A stretch of DNA of 44,529 bases from Desulfobacterium sp. (GTDB taxonomy: Bacteria; Desulfobacterota; Desulfobacteria; Desulfobacterales; Desulfobacteraceae). Within the stretch, counting starts at the first letter, position 1. Every line of letters starts with the position of its first letter. The notes beneath the pieces are model-generated. The model was not told the DNA's origin, did no database searches, and saw only the letters and a program-made list of their open reading frames with translations. A program made the position numbers and the translations under genes. The DNA lies in the NCBI GenBank assembly GCA_016342325.1, contig JAEINR010000050.1, forward strand, positions 1-44,529. Direction: 5' to 3'. Shown here one piece after another: positions 35,700-44,529 of the stretch.

Positions 35700-38600
35700 A
35701 TGAAAACATTCGGTCAAACCCTTGTTCTTGTCTGGCTGTCCATGGCAGCCTCTGTTCTGGTCAATTTTTCAGCGCCTGCCTCCTGCCTGGGCAGTCAATC
35801 CCTCGGGGTCACACGGATCGTTCCCCAGGGCACGGATGTCCCGGAAAAGCGGCAGATCACCATTGAGTTCAACCAAAAGGTTGTTCCCCTTGGGCGCATG
35901 GAGAGGGACAGTTCCGAGATTCCCGTTACCGTCACTCCCCCCCTGGACGGCCAGTGGCGGTGGCTCACGCCTTCCACCCTCAGCCTGGAGCTTGATGGGG
36001 CAAACAGGCTGAAACCCGCCACCCGCTATACCATGACCATCCGGCCTGGCCTGGTTGCCGAGAACGGCGCCACCATGGAACGTTCCCTTGTTCACTCCTT
36101 CATCACAAAGACGCCGAAAGTTCGCTACACAAGTTTTCAAACCTGGAAATCCCCTGGAACCCCGGTGATCCAGGTGGTGTTCAACCAGCCCGTCATAAAA
36201 GCTTCCGTTGCAAAGCATATTATCATGGCGTTGGAAATGACGTCCGGAAAGCGGGTTGCCCTTGGGGTTACCCGTCATCCCAATGACCTCAAGCCTCCGA
36301 TCATGGTTGACGGCCCCGGCGGAAAAGATGAGGCACGCGCCAGGTGGCTTGTTTCTCCTGAAAAAGCGCTTCCCCATGATACTCCGGTGACCCTCAGGGT
36401 GTCGCCGGGACTCATATCTGCCCTGGGACCGGTACCCGGAACTTCCAGCAGACTCCTGGTTCGGTTTGACACCTTTCCGGAGTTCAAGTTTCTGGGCCTT
36501 CGGTGCTACCTCAACAATGAAAACGATCCAACACTGATCCGGGCCGGTGTGGAACAGGACCTGGAGTGGTTGAAGCCCAATCCCCTTTCCTACACGGCCC
36601 TTGTTTTCTCTTCCCCGGTTACGGTGGACCAGGTCAGGAAGACCCTGGAATTTTATCCAAACCTGGGAGGTGACAGGACCGGATACAATCCCTGGGCCAA
36701 TCTCTATTCCTACTCCTCCATGAACGTCGCCCATACCCGGGGGCGAACCTACCAGGTTTCTCTGCCTGAACTGCTCAAGGCCTATAATCCTTACCGGATA
36801 AAGGAGAGTGAGCTCAGGCTCAAGGACGAGTTCGGCCGCAGGCTTGAAACGCCCTTGGATTTTTCCTTTCATACGGACCATCGTGTTCCCGACTATACGC
36901 TTTATCACGATACGTCTGTTCTCGAAGCGGGGGTGGATACCGATGTTCCCCTGGTGGTCACCAACCTTGATCGGCTCAGGGTCAACTACAAACGGCTGAC
37001 CGTTGACGGCAGGACCGACCACCTTGAAGCAGAGACCCAGGTGCCAAAGGCGGAGGACGTTGCCTTTAAGATGCCCCTTGGAATTAAAAAGATGCTTGCC
37101 AATGGGTCCGGCGCCGTGTACGGCACCATCTCCACCCGGCCCGACATTAAAAAGTCGGACCAGGAAAAGACTTTTTTTGCCCAGGTTACCCCGTTTCAGA
37201 TCCATGTTAAATCGGGCCATTTCAATACCCTGGTCTGGGTGGCGGATCTGAAAACGGGCCATCCCGTGGCCAATGCCGATGTTTTGCTTTACACGGATTC
37301 CATGGACGGGTTGAACAGCGACCGCCCTGTGCTGGCAAGGGCGGTGACCGGGGGGGACGGGACTGCCCTGTTGCCCGGTAATGCAAACCTTGACCCCAAG
37401 CTTGATTTGTTTAGCTGGCGGGGGGGAGACAAGGCCCAGCGGTTTTTTGTCAAGGTCGTGAAAAAGGATGCCATGGCCCTGCTGCCCCTGGCACCACGGT
37501 TCCGCATCGACACCTACAGGGCCTCGGGCAGCAGTTTCTCATCCTATCACAACCGGCGATACAGCCATATCCACACCTGGGGGACCACGGCCCAGGGGGT
37601 CTACCGTGCCGGCGACACCATCCAGTACAAGATCTATGTCAGGGACCAGAACAATGAGACCTTTGTGGAACCGCCCGGCAAGGCGTATACCCTCAAGGTG
37701 ACCGACCCCTTGGGAAAGGTGGTGCTGGAAAAGAGCGGGATTGAGCTTTCCGCTTTCGGCGCCTTTGACGGGGAGTTCAAGGTGGCTGAAACCGGAAACG
37801 TAGGGTGGTATTCTTTCGAGCTTACATCGGATTTTACCGATATGTCCTGGTCTCCCCTTCGGGTGCTGGTGAGCGATTTTGTCCCGTCTCCCTTCAGGGT
37901 CGCAACCGAGTTCAACAACCGGACCTTCAGGCCCGGATCAACGGTTGAGGTCACCACATCGGCCCGGCTCCACGCCGGTGGTCCTTACACCGATGCCGCA
38001 ACCCGGATTGTTACCCGGCTGGAACCGAGACGGTTTTCATCCTCCCACCCCCTGGTCAAGGATTTCAATTTTCAGAGTGAAGAAGAGGAGGACCAGGGCC
38101 GCACCATTTTCGAGACCCAGGCGAATCTGGATGAAAGGGGTGATCTTGTGAACGCCTTTGACCTCATCGACCATGCCATCCCCTTTGGACGTCTGGTTGT
38201 GGAGGCGGCTGTCCAGGACGACCGGGGTAAGTCCATCGCATCAACGGCTTCGGCCGAATTTTTCGGCAGAAACCAATTTGTGGGCCTGAGGTCCGATCAC
38301 TGGCTCTACCACCAGGGGGAGAAGGCGGTTTTTCCCTTTGTTGTTGTGGATGAAAAAGGGACCCCTGTCGCCGGCATCGAGACCCGGTTTTCCGTTGAAC
38401 AGCTTAAGACAAAGGCCGCCAGGGTCAAGGGGGCGGGCAACGCCTATCTTACCCACTATGTGGACGAATGGGTGGCGGTTCATAAGGCCACTGCTCTATC
38501 GGGAGAAGCGCCCGGAACCATGGCGTTTGTTCCGGAGGCGCCCGGCTCCTATCGCCTGAGTGCCAGGATCAAGGACAGCCAGGGACTGGCCCATACTTCC

Positions 38601-41468
38601 TCCATTCGGTTCTGGACGGCCGGAAAGGGACGGGTGTTGTGGCATGAGCCCGAGGCAAACGTGTTGACCCTCATTCCTGAAAAAGAGAGCCTCAAGGTGG
38701 GGGATACGGCCCGTTATCTTGTGAAAAATCCCTTTCCCGGTGCAAAGGCCCTTGTCACCATCGAGCGCTACGGCGTTCTCAAACACTGGGTTACGACCCT
38801 TGAGGGGAGCACGCCAGTGATCGCGTTTCCCATTGAGCCCGACTTTGCACCTGGATTTTTCTTTTCCATAAGCCTGCTTTCTCCCCGGGTGGCAAAACCC
38901 CTTGGTGAGGGCGGCATAGACCTTGGCAAGCCCCTGGTCCGCATGGGCTACCACCGGGTTGAGGTGACGGATCCGGCAAGGGAAATCAAGGTTGAGGTCG
39001 CTCCTGAAAAGGAGAGCTACAAGCCGGGAGAGCGGGTCCGGGTGGCCCTCAGGGCTGACCTTGGCAAGGCCCGGAAGAATGAGCCCGTGGAGCTTGCCGT
39101 TGCCGTGCTTGACGAGGCGGTGTTTGACCTCATCCGCCAGGGCAGGGATCATTTTGATCCCTTAAAGGGGTTTAACAGCGTTGACGGGCTGGATTTGGTC
39201 AACTACTCCCTCCTGGAAAAACTTGTGGGTATCCAGAACTTTGCCAAGAAGGGTGCGTCCCCGGGGGGTGACGGCGGAGCGGCCATCTCCATGCGGTCGG
39301 TATTCAAGTTTGTCAGCTATTGGAATCCGTCGATTCAGACGGATGAAAAGGGCAGGACAACCATTGAGTTCACCGTGCCCGACAATCTGACCGGGTGGCG
39401 GGTCTTTGCCATGGCCGTAACCCCTACGGACCGCATGGGCCTGGGGGACCAGGGGTTTAAGGTCAACCGTCCAACCGAGGTAAGGCCCGTGATGCCCAAC
39501 CAGGTGATGGTGGGGGATAATTTCAGGGCCGGGTTCAGTGTAATGAACAGGACGGACACGGAGCGGGTCATCACGGTCAAGGTGGGGGCCGAGGGCAGCC
39601 TGGATGGGAAACCTTCCATGGTTACCGAAAAGCTGACATTGTCTCCGTTCAAGCGGAAAACCGTCTTTTTACCTGTTACCACCAAAAAAGAGGGGGAGGT
39701 GAGGTTCCAGGTAACGGCCAGGGACCATATGGATGGTGACGGCATGGTGCACAGGGTCATTGTCAAGCCGCGAAAGGATCTTCAAACCGTGGCTGCCTAT
39801 TCAAGCACGGTTGAGAGTCGTGTGAGCCAGACATTGAAGATTCCCGGGGAGATCCGAACCGACAAAGGCTCCCTGGGGGTGGTGCTTTCCTCCTCTGCCC
39901 TGGGCAATATAGAATCTGCCGTCCTGTACATGCGTGACTATCCCTACACCTGCTGGGAGCAGAAGCTCAGCCGGGCCATCGTGGCAGCCGGTCTTCCCGT
40001 TCTCAGGCCCTATCTTGACCCGGAGGTCTCCTGGGAGGACAGTGATGGGGTGGTGAAAACCACCCTGGACCAGGCCGTCAATTTCCAGGCGCCCAACGGG
40101 GGAATGGCTTATTTCCGGGGTGAGGACCGCTATGTCAGTCCCTATCTCTCCGCCTATACCGCCCTGGGGCTTCACTGGATCAAAGCGGCGGGGCATGATG
40201 TGCCCGAGCCCGTGGAAACAAAGCTTCACGCCTATCTTGAAGAATTCCTGAAACAGGACCTGGTGCCGGGCTTCTATTCCAAAGGAATGGTTGCAACGGT
40301 CAGGGCCGTGGCCCTTGCGGCACTCTCAGCCAACAATCGGGTCAACAGGGGAGATCTTGAGCGGTTGCTTCCCCATGTGGCGTCCATGAGTCTTTTTGGC
40401 AAGGCCATGTTTTTGCAGGCAGCCCTGGCAACCCCGGAAGGGGACGCCATGGCAAGGGAGGTTGCTGCATCGATTCTGGCCCGTTCAAACCGGACAGGGG
40501 GAAAGATCAGCTTTACGGAAGAGCTTGACTCGGGATACTCGCGGCTGGCTGCAACCCCCATGCGGGCCAATGCTGCCATTCTATCCGCCTTGATCCGGTT
40601 TGGCCGGATCGACACTTCCCTGTCAAAGGAGATACCAACAGGTCTTGTGCGCTACATCACCCAGACCCGGGGCGGTCGGGACTATTGGGAAAACACCCAG
40701 GAGACGGTTTTTTCCATCAACGCCCTCATTGAATATGCAAGGGTGTACGAAAGCCGGAAAACCGCCATGACCGTAACGGCATCCGTTGACGGTAAAGCCC
40801 TTGGCACCGCAGGCTTCCAGGGTAAGAACCAGGAGAGCGTGACCCTGTCCCGAAAGATCCAACCGGCAGATCCCGGCAAGACCTTTCCCCTGGTGGTTGA
40901 AAAACAGGGGGATGGAAGGCTCTATTACAAGGCCACACTAAGCTATATTCCCAAAAATCCGCCGAACAGGCGGATCAATGCAGGCATGGACATCCGAAAA
41001 GAGGTGAGGGTCCAGCGTAACGGGCAATCCCTGCTCCTTGCCAACCCCATGACCCTTAAGCGGGGGGACCTTGTGCGGGTGGATCTCTTCATCTCCCTTG
41101 CCGGCCCACGGAATTTCGTGGTTGTGGAAGATCCCGTTCCCGGAGGGCTTGAACCGGTGAACCGGGAGCTTGCAACCACCTCCGTTACCGATGCGGACAG
41201 GGCGGAACCCACCGCCGCCGACACCACAAATACCTGGCATGAATTCAGTGCCGGAAGGTGGAGCTTTTACCACAAAGAGCTGAAGCACGACGCTGCCAGG
41301 TTCTATTCGGACTGGCTGGCTCCGGGCAACTACCGCCTTTCCTACATGGCCCAGGCCATCTGTGAAGGCACCTTTGCCTGGCTGCCGGTACGGGCCCAGG
41401 AGATGTATGACATGGATGTGTTCGGACAGGGGCTGGAGACCACCCTTGTGGTGACGGACGGTCAATAG
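35700..41468 (+). CDS. Bacterial alpha-2-macroglobulin (YfhM-like) with thioester motif
   Basis: A very large (1922-residue) exported protease trap thought to guard the periplasm. An N-terminal signal (residues about 5-28) is present; Cys29 lies in PASC, a poor lipobox, so lipoprotein status is open. Ig-like macroglobulin domains fill the first 1250 residues. The A2M core is marked by YWNPSIQTDEKGRTTIEFTV-type sequence and LTGWRVFAMAVTP. The thioester is Cys1418-Trp-Glu-Gln (in YPYTCWEQ) where E. coli YfhM has Cys-Leu-Glu-Gln; the alpha-helical thioester domain follows. GGAAGGA precedes the ATG. PBP1C is encoded 1 base downstream, as in the E. coli yfhM-pbpC pair. Confidence 0.93.
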   Translation: MKTFGQTLVLVWLSMAASVLVNFSAPASCLGSQSLGVTRIVPQGTDVPEKRQITIEFNQKVVPLGRMERDSSEIPVTVTPPLDGQWRWLTPSTLSLELDGANRLKPATRYTMTIRPGLVAENGATMERSLVHSFITKTPKVRYTSFQTWKSPGTPVIQVVFNQPVIKASVAKHIIMALEMTSGKRVALGVTRHPNDLKPPIMVDGPGGKDEARARWLVSPEKALPHDTPVTLRVSPGLISALGPVPGTSSRLLVRFDTFPEFKFLGLRCYLNNENDPTLIRAGVEQDLEWLKPNPLSYTALVFSSPVTVDQVRKTLEFYPNLGGDRTGYNPWANLYSYSSMNVAHTRGRTYQVSLPELLKAYNPYRIKESELRLKDEFGRRLETPLDFSFHTDHRVPDYTLYHDTSVLEAGVDTDVPLVVTNLDRLRVNYKRLTVDGRTDHLEAETQVPKAEDVAFKMPLGIKKMLANGSGAVYGTISTRPDIKKSDQEKTFFAQVTPFQIHVKSGHFNTLVWVADLKTGHPVANADVLLYTDSMDGLNSDRPVLARAVTGGDGTALLPGNANLDPKLDLFSWRGGDKAQRFFVKVVKKDAMALLPLAPRFRIDTYRASGSSFSSYHNRRYSHIHTWGTTAQGVYRAGDTIQYKIYVRDQNNETFVEPPGKAYTLKVTDPLGKVVLEKSGIELSAFGAFDGEFKVAETGNVGWYSFELTSDFTDMSWSPLRVLVSDFVPSPFRVATEFNNRTFRPGSTVEVTTSARLHAGGPYTDAATRIVTRLEPRRFSSSHPLVKDFNFQSEEEEDQGRTIFETQANLDERGDLVNAFDLIDHAIPFGRLVVEAAVQDDRGKSIASTASAEFFGRNQFVGLRSDHWLYHQGEKAVFPFVVVDEKGTPVAGIETRFSVEQLKTKAARVKGAGNAYLTHYVDEWVAVHKATALSGEAPGTMAFVPEAPGSYRLSARIKDSQGLAHTSSIRFWTAGKGRVLWHEPEANVLTLIPEKESLKVGDTARYLVKNPFPGAKALVTIERYGVLKHWVTTLEGSTPVIAFPIEPDFAPGFFFSISLLSPRVAKPLGEGGIDLGKPLVRMGYHRVEVTDPAREIKVEVAPEKESYKPGERVRVALRADLGKARKNEPVELAVAVLDEAVFDLIRQGRDHFDPLKGFNSVDGLDLVNYSLLEKLVGIQNFAKKGASPGGDGGAAISMRSVFKFVSYWNPSIQTDEKGRTTIEFTVPDNLTGWRVFAMAVTPTDRMGLGDQGFKVNRPTEVRPVMPNQVMVGDNFRAGFSVMNRTDTERVITVKVGAEGSLDGKPSMVTEKLTLSPFKRKTVFLPVTTKKEGEVRFQVTARDHMDGDGMVHRVIVKPRKDLQTVAAYSSTVESRVSQTLKIPGEIRTDKGSLGVVLSSSALGNIESAVLYMRDYPYTCWEQKLSRAIVAAGLPVLRPYLDPEVSWEDSDGVVKTTLDQAVNFQAPNGGMAYFRGEDRYVSPYLSAYTALGLHWIKAAGHDVPEPVETKLHAYLEEFLKQDLVPGFYSKGMVATVRAVALAALSANNRVNRGDLERLLPHVASMSLFGKAMFLQAALATPEGDAMAREVAASILARSNRTGGKISFTEELDSGYSRLAATPMRANAAILSALIRFGRIDTSLSKEIPTGLVRYITQTRGGRDYWENTQETVFSINALIEYARVYESRKTAMTVTASVDGKALGTAGFQGKNQESVTLSRKIQPADPGKTFPLVVEKQGDGRLYYKATLSYIPKNPPNRRINAGMDIRKEVRVQRNGQSLLLANPMTLKRGDLVRVDLFISLAGPRNFVVVEDPVPGGLEPVNRELATTSVTDADRAEPTAADTTNTWHEFSAGRWSFYHKELKHDAARFYSDWLAPGNYRLSYMAQAICEGTFAWLPVRAQEMYDMDVFGQGLETTLVVTDGQ

Positions 41469-41469
41469 G

Positions 41470-43692
41470 ATGAAGCAGTGGTCCATGGTGCGCCGGGTAT
41501 TATTCGTTTTTCTGCTGGTGGGGATACTTGGTAGCGGGGGGCTGGTTCTTAAAACCCGCCGGGACATGATTCCCATGCCGGCCTCCCTTGCAGGGCTCGC
41601 CCGGGAGGTGGCAAAACCAAGGTTGGTTGACCGGTTCGGCAATGCCCTGACTGTCACCTACACCAACCCGTGGAATACGTCCCCCCTTCGGCTCCACCAC
41701 ATGCCGGAGCGGCTCAGACAGCTCTTCATCTTTTCAGAGGACCGGCGGTTCTTTGATCACCATGGGGTGGACTGGATGGCGAGGATACACGCCCTCTGGC
41801 AGAACATAAGAGCCCTTGGTGCAGTCCGGGGGGCAAGCACCATCACGGAGCAGGTGGTGCGCATGATCCATCCCAGGAAGCGGACGGTCTGGTCCAGGTG
41901 GCTTGAAGGGTTTGAGGCCATGGCCCTTGAACGATCCGACACCAAGCAGGCGATCCAGGAGTTTTACCTCAACCAGGTGCCCTATGCTGCCAACAGGCGG
42001 GGCATTGCCCAGGCAGCCTCCTTTTATTTCAACCGGTCCCTTGCCACCCTGAACCTGAAGGAGATGATGGCCCTTGTGGTGTTGGTAAGGGCTCCTTCCT
42101 ATTACGATCTTCGTTCCCACCCCGGTGCCATCGAGCCCGCCCTTGGCCGGTTTGCAGATGTCCTTTTGGGGGAAAATCGGATCACAGAAGCCGAGGTGAC
42201 CCGGGTAAAGGAAAACGATTTTGCCCTTGAAGATCCCTCCCTTGACATCGATGCCAGTCATTTTGCAAGATTTGTTTTCTCCTCCGTGGATCGTTCCAGG
42301 CCGCTTTCGGACACGGAGATCGACACCACCCTTGACGGCCCCCTCCAGAACCAGGCCCAAAGAATCATGGCGGCAAGCCTGGGTGACCTTCGCAACAAGC
42401 ACGTGACCAACGGCGCCTGCCTCGTGGTTGACCACCGCACAGGCGAGATCCTTGCCTGGGTCTCCGCCGGCAACAACACGTCAACAAGCCGTATCAATGC
42501 CGTGCTGGTGCCCCGGCAGCCGGGGTCCTCGTTAAAGCCCCTATTGTATGCTCTTGCGCTTTCGAGGGGGTGGACTGCCGCCACCCTGATCGCCGATACC
42601 CCGCTGACCAATCCGGTGGGAAGGGGACTTCACACCTACCACAACTACAGCCGGCGATATTACGGCCCGGTGACCCTGCGCCAGGCCCTGGGAAATTCCC
42701 TGAACATTCCTGCGGTCAGGGCCATCCGCTTCACCGGGGTTGAGGCGTTCCTTGCCACCCTGGAACAGGTGGGGATCACAAGCCTTGACCGGCACCCTGA
42801 TTTCTACGGGGACGGCCTTGCCCTGGGAAATGGCGAGATCACCCTTTATGAACTGGTCCGGGCCTACAACACCCTTGCCAACAGGGGTGTCTTTTCTAAG
42901 CTTTCATGGGACGGCAATGCCCCGTTCCTGGCCGGAAAAAAGAGGGTCTTCTCTCCCGAGGTCGCCTCTATCATCGCAAACATTCTCTCAGACCCCGAGG
43001 CCAGAGCCCTTGAGTTCGGCCGGGGAACCCTGCTCAATTTTCCCGTTCAAACGGCGGTGAAGACCGGCACCTCCAGCGACTACCGGGATGCCTGGTCCGT
43101 GGGATTCAACCATGCCTATACCATTGGTGTCTGGATGGGAAATCTTGACGGCAGGCCCATGGACGGTGTCACCGGTTCCACAGGCCCGGGTATGGTCCTT
43201 AGGTCTCTCTTTTCCCGCCTGAACGAAACAGGGGACACCGCCCCGCTCTTTCTCAGTCCAAGGCTCGTTAAAATAGTGGGTCATGGGCCCCAGGGAAAAG
43301 CCGGTACCCGGATCGAGGAATGGTTTGTTCCGGGAACCAAACCCGATGATGAAGTCCCTAAGGAAATAAAGGAGAGGATTGGTTTTCTCAAGCCCATGAA
43401 CGGCCTTGAGATGGCCATGGACCCGAGGATCCCGGACCCGGACGAGGTGTTTGAGTTTGTCATCCTGGGGGCAACCCCTTTTGAGCGGGTTGAATGGACC
43501 CTGGACGGCAAAATCATCGGTAATACCCGGGGAGGGCGCTTTCTTTGGCAGCTTCGGCCGGGGGATCACCTGCTTTCAGCCATTATTCACAAAACCGACG
43601 GATCAGCAATTCACGACAGGGTAACCTTCAAGGTAACGGGGGCAGGCGCAGCGTACAGCCGTACAAGCAATGAAAGCACGGCGGATGAATAG
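41470..43692 (+). CDS. pbpC: Penicillin-binding protein 1C
   Basis: Bifunctional peptidoglycan glycosyltransferase/transpeptidase anchored in the inner membrane, 740 residues. One membrane helix lies at residues about 9-27. The GT51 domain has SEDRRFFDHHGVD with catalytic Glu90 and GASTITEQ. The transpeptidase has Ser353-x-x-Lys356 (PGSSLKP), GNSLN (S-x-N) and Lys531-Thr-Gly. A C-terminal beta domain (about 655-735) matches BiPBP_C, typical of PBP1C. Coupled to the A2M gene: A2M is proposed to trap proteases that cross the outer membrane while PBP1C repairs the wall. Confidence 0.95.
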   Translation: MKQWSMVRRVLFVFLLVGILGSGGLVLKTRRDMIPMPASLAGLAREVAKPRLVDRFGNALTVTYTNPWNTSPLRLHHMPERLRQLFIFSEDRRFFDHHGVDWMARIHALWQNIRALGAVRGASTITEQVVRMIHPRKRTVWSRWLEGFEAMALERSDTKQAIQEFYLNQVPYAANRRGIAQAASFYFNRSLATLNLKEMMALVVLVRAPSYYDLRSHPGAIEPALGRFADVLLGENRITEAEVTRVKENDFALEDPSLDIDASHFARFVFSSVDRSRPLSDTEIDTTLDGPLQNQAQRIMAASLGDLRNKHVTNGACLVVDHRTGEILAWVSAGNNTSTSRINAVLVPRQPGSSLKPLLYALALSRGWTAATLIADTPLTNPVGRGLHTYHNYSRRYYGPVTLRQALGNSLNIPAVRAIRFTGVEAFLATLEQVGITSLDRHPDFYGDGLALGNGEITLYELVRAYNTLANRGVFSKLSWDGNAPFLAGKKRVFSPEVASIIANILSDPEARALEFGRGTLLNFPVQTAVKTGTSSDYRDAWSVGFNHAYTIGVWMGNLDGRPMDGVTGSTGPGMVLRSLFSRLNETGDTAPLFLSPRLVKIVGHGPQGKAGTRIEEWFVPGTKPDDEVPKEIKERIGFLKPMNGLEMAMDPRIPDPDEVFEFVILGATPFERVEWTLDGKIIGNTRGGRFLWQLRPGDHLLSAIIHKTDGSAIHDRVTFKVTGAGAAYSRTSNESTADE

Positions 43693-43724
43693 ATCAGGCA
43701 TCCTTCCATGGTTTAAAGTGCTTT

Positions 43725-44453
43725 TTATTGGCTTAGGAAATCATGGTATGCTTTTTTATATGCGTCTGATTCCCTGACTTTTTCAACTTCTGCCCACAGT
43801 TTATTACACAGTTCCGGCTGTTCGTTCCATAATTTATGGGAAAGGATTAGATAATAGGGTTTTTCCACCAAGGGGGTGGAAATTTTCTTTATTTGGGAGG
43901 CAAGGGCCGGATCCTTGGATATTGCATGATCCCCTATTGGGGTTAAGGTTACAGCCCCCTGAAGGCGGCCTTTGCTGAGCAGTAAAAATATTCGATCCGT
44001 AGACTCGAATTCCGTGACATTGGCACCCAGTTGAGTCAGTTTTTCACCTATTGAATAGCCCCGTGGAATACCAATGTCTCCCGTTAAATTAACGAGCTTT
44101 CTACCATCAAACGAGAGGGGCGAGTCCTTTAAAACATAGAGGCTGTAGCTGCTTGAGTGCATTCTTTTATCAGGGTCGTGGCTGTTGTTTTTCATTGGAT
44201 ATACGCCGATTTCCATTCGGCTCTCTTTAAAACTGCCAACCATAACGCCATCGACCTTATTGTTTTTCAGGGTGTGCAAACACCGTTTCCAGGGGTATGC
44301 AATATATTCAATTTTGCAATTGAGTTTTTTTGCAACCCTGTTGATATGATAAAAATCGATACCGGTTCTATTCTTTAAGGTCCAGGGGTATGAATCAGAA
44401 TGGTCAAAGGCTATTTTTAGTGTGACCTGCTCTGCATTGGATACTGAAATTAC
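43725..44453 (-). CDS. Periplasmic solute-binding protein (SBP_bac_3-like), 5' end probably frameshifted
   Basis: The open frame holds about 242 residues of a mature solute-binding domain: VTLKIAFDHSDSYPWT, the WKRCLHTLKNNKVDGV segment typical of family 3 proteins, and a GDIGIPRGYSIGEKL second lobe. No ATG or GTG opens this frame. Its only near-start (TTG 44279) would delete the first lobe strand. A TAG at 44454-44456 blocks extension, while a hydrophobic signal-like stretch (LLFVII) lies directly upstream in the next frame; removal of one base would join it to VISVSNA. An in-frame TGA further upstream in that frame suggests more damage. Probably a decaying gene, or a sequencing error. No transporter subunits are seen nearby. 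Confidence 0.65.
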   Translation of the reverse strand, partial: VISVSNAEQVTLKIAFDHSDSYPWTLKNRTGIDFYHINRVAKKLNCKIEYIAYPWKRCLHTLKNNKVDGVMVGSFKESRMEIGVYPMKNNSHDPDKRMHSSSYSLYVLKDSPLSFDGRKLVNLTGDIGIPRGYSIGEKLTQLGANVTEFESTDRIFLLLSKGRLQGAVTLTPIGDHAISKDPALASQIKKISTPLVEKPYYLILSHKLWNEQPELCNKLWAEVEKVRESDAYKKAYHDFLSQ

Positions 44454-44529
44454 CTATGATCACAAATAGTAGTTGGATGTAATAATATCAATCGGTTACC
44501 ATCACAACAATGCAATACTTTATCATGTG

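Noticed and set aside
35769-37262. 497-codon minus-strand frame inside the macroglobulin gene
   Set aside because: Antisense shadow caused by codon bias; the plus-strand protein is clearly conserved.
1-44529. CRISPR arrays, rRNA genes, prophage or integrase
   Set aside because: No regularly spaced repeats, rRNA sequence or phage-type genes were seen on either strand.

Overview
The window looks like chromosomal DNA of a sulfate-reducing deltaproteobacterium, most likely Desulfobacterales (Desulfobacterium-like). This is inferred from protein style. The clearest clue is an adenylate kinase with the C-x5-H-x15-C-x2-C metal-binding LID described for Desulfovibrio gigas. A manganese-type family II pyrophosphatase and a short EF-Ts fit but are less specific. 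The interior is GC-rich housekeeping sequence. Both ends are more AT-rich and carry broken or truncated accessory genes.

Layout. 1-2.4 kb (minus): start of a DUF4338/transposase-like protein cut by the window edge, inorganic pyrophosphatase and a methyltransferase. 2.6-7.4 kb (plus): a small unknown protein, RNase J, FtsK and a methyltransferase, tightly packed. 7.4-9.2 kb (plus): a metal-sensing ArsR/SmtB repressor and a permease of the SO_0444/DUF318 type. 9.5-12.3 kb (plus): alkaline phosphatase and a YibE/F membrane protein. 12.3-20.3 kb (minus): a NorQ/CbbQ-type AAA+ ATPase with its VWA partner, a glycosyltransferase/methyltransferase pair, tRNA-Arg(CCG), folC, rpsU and adk. 20.5-31.6 kb (plus): coaE, rho, rpmE, prfA-prmC, then rpsB-tsf-pyrH-frr-uppS-cdsA-dxr-rseP, the classic translation/isoprenoid/lipid cluster. 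31.6-35.5 kb: purL with a tandem PurS-like N-terminus, and purQ. 35.7-43.7 kb: a large alpha-2-macroglobulin and penicillin-binding protein 1C, a known envelope-defence pair. 43.7-44.5 kb (minus): a solute-binding protein whose 5' end appears frameshifted.

The most interesting object is the permease at 8060-9124. It is split by one in-frame TGA at 8525-8527, and the same frame stays open on both sides. The TGA sits where a metal-binding cysteine would be expected (TGA-x3-Cys-x-Cys) and is followed at the right distance by a perfect 7-bp hairpin with a GGU loop, as in a bacterial SECIS element. I read it as a candidate selenocysteine-containing metal-efflux permease. Its neighbour is a repressor with both CadC-type and SmtB-type metal sites, and similar TTCATATG-containing inverted repeats lie in front of both genes. 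Together they look like a small metal-responsive, selenium-dependent efflux module. The rpsU leader (possible translational control) and several non-ATG starts are also worth a look.
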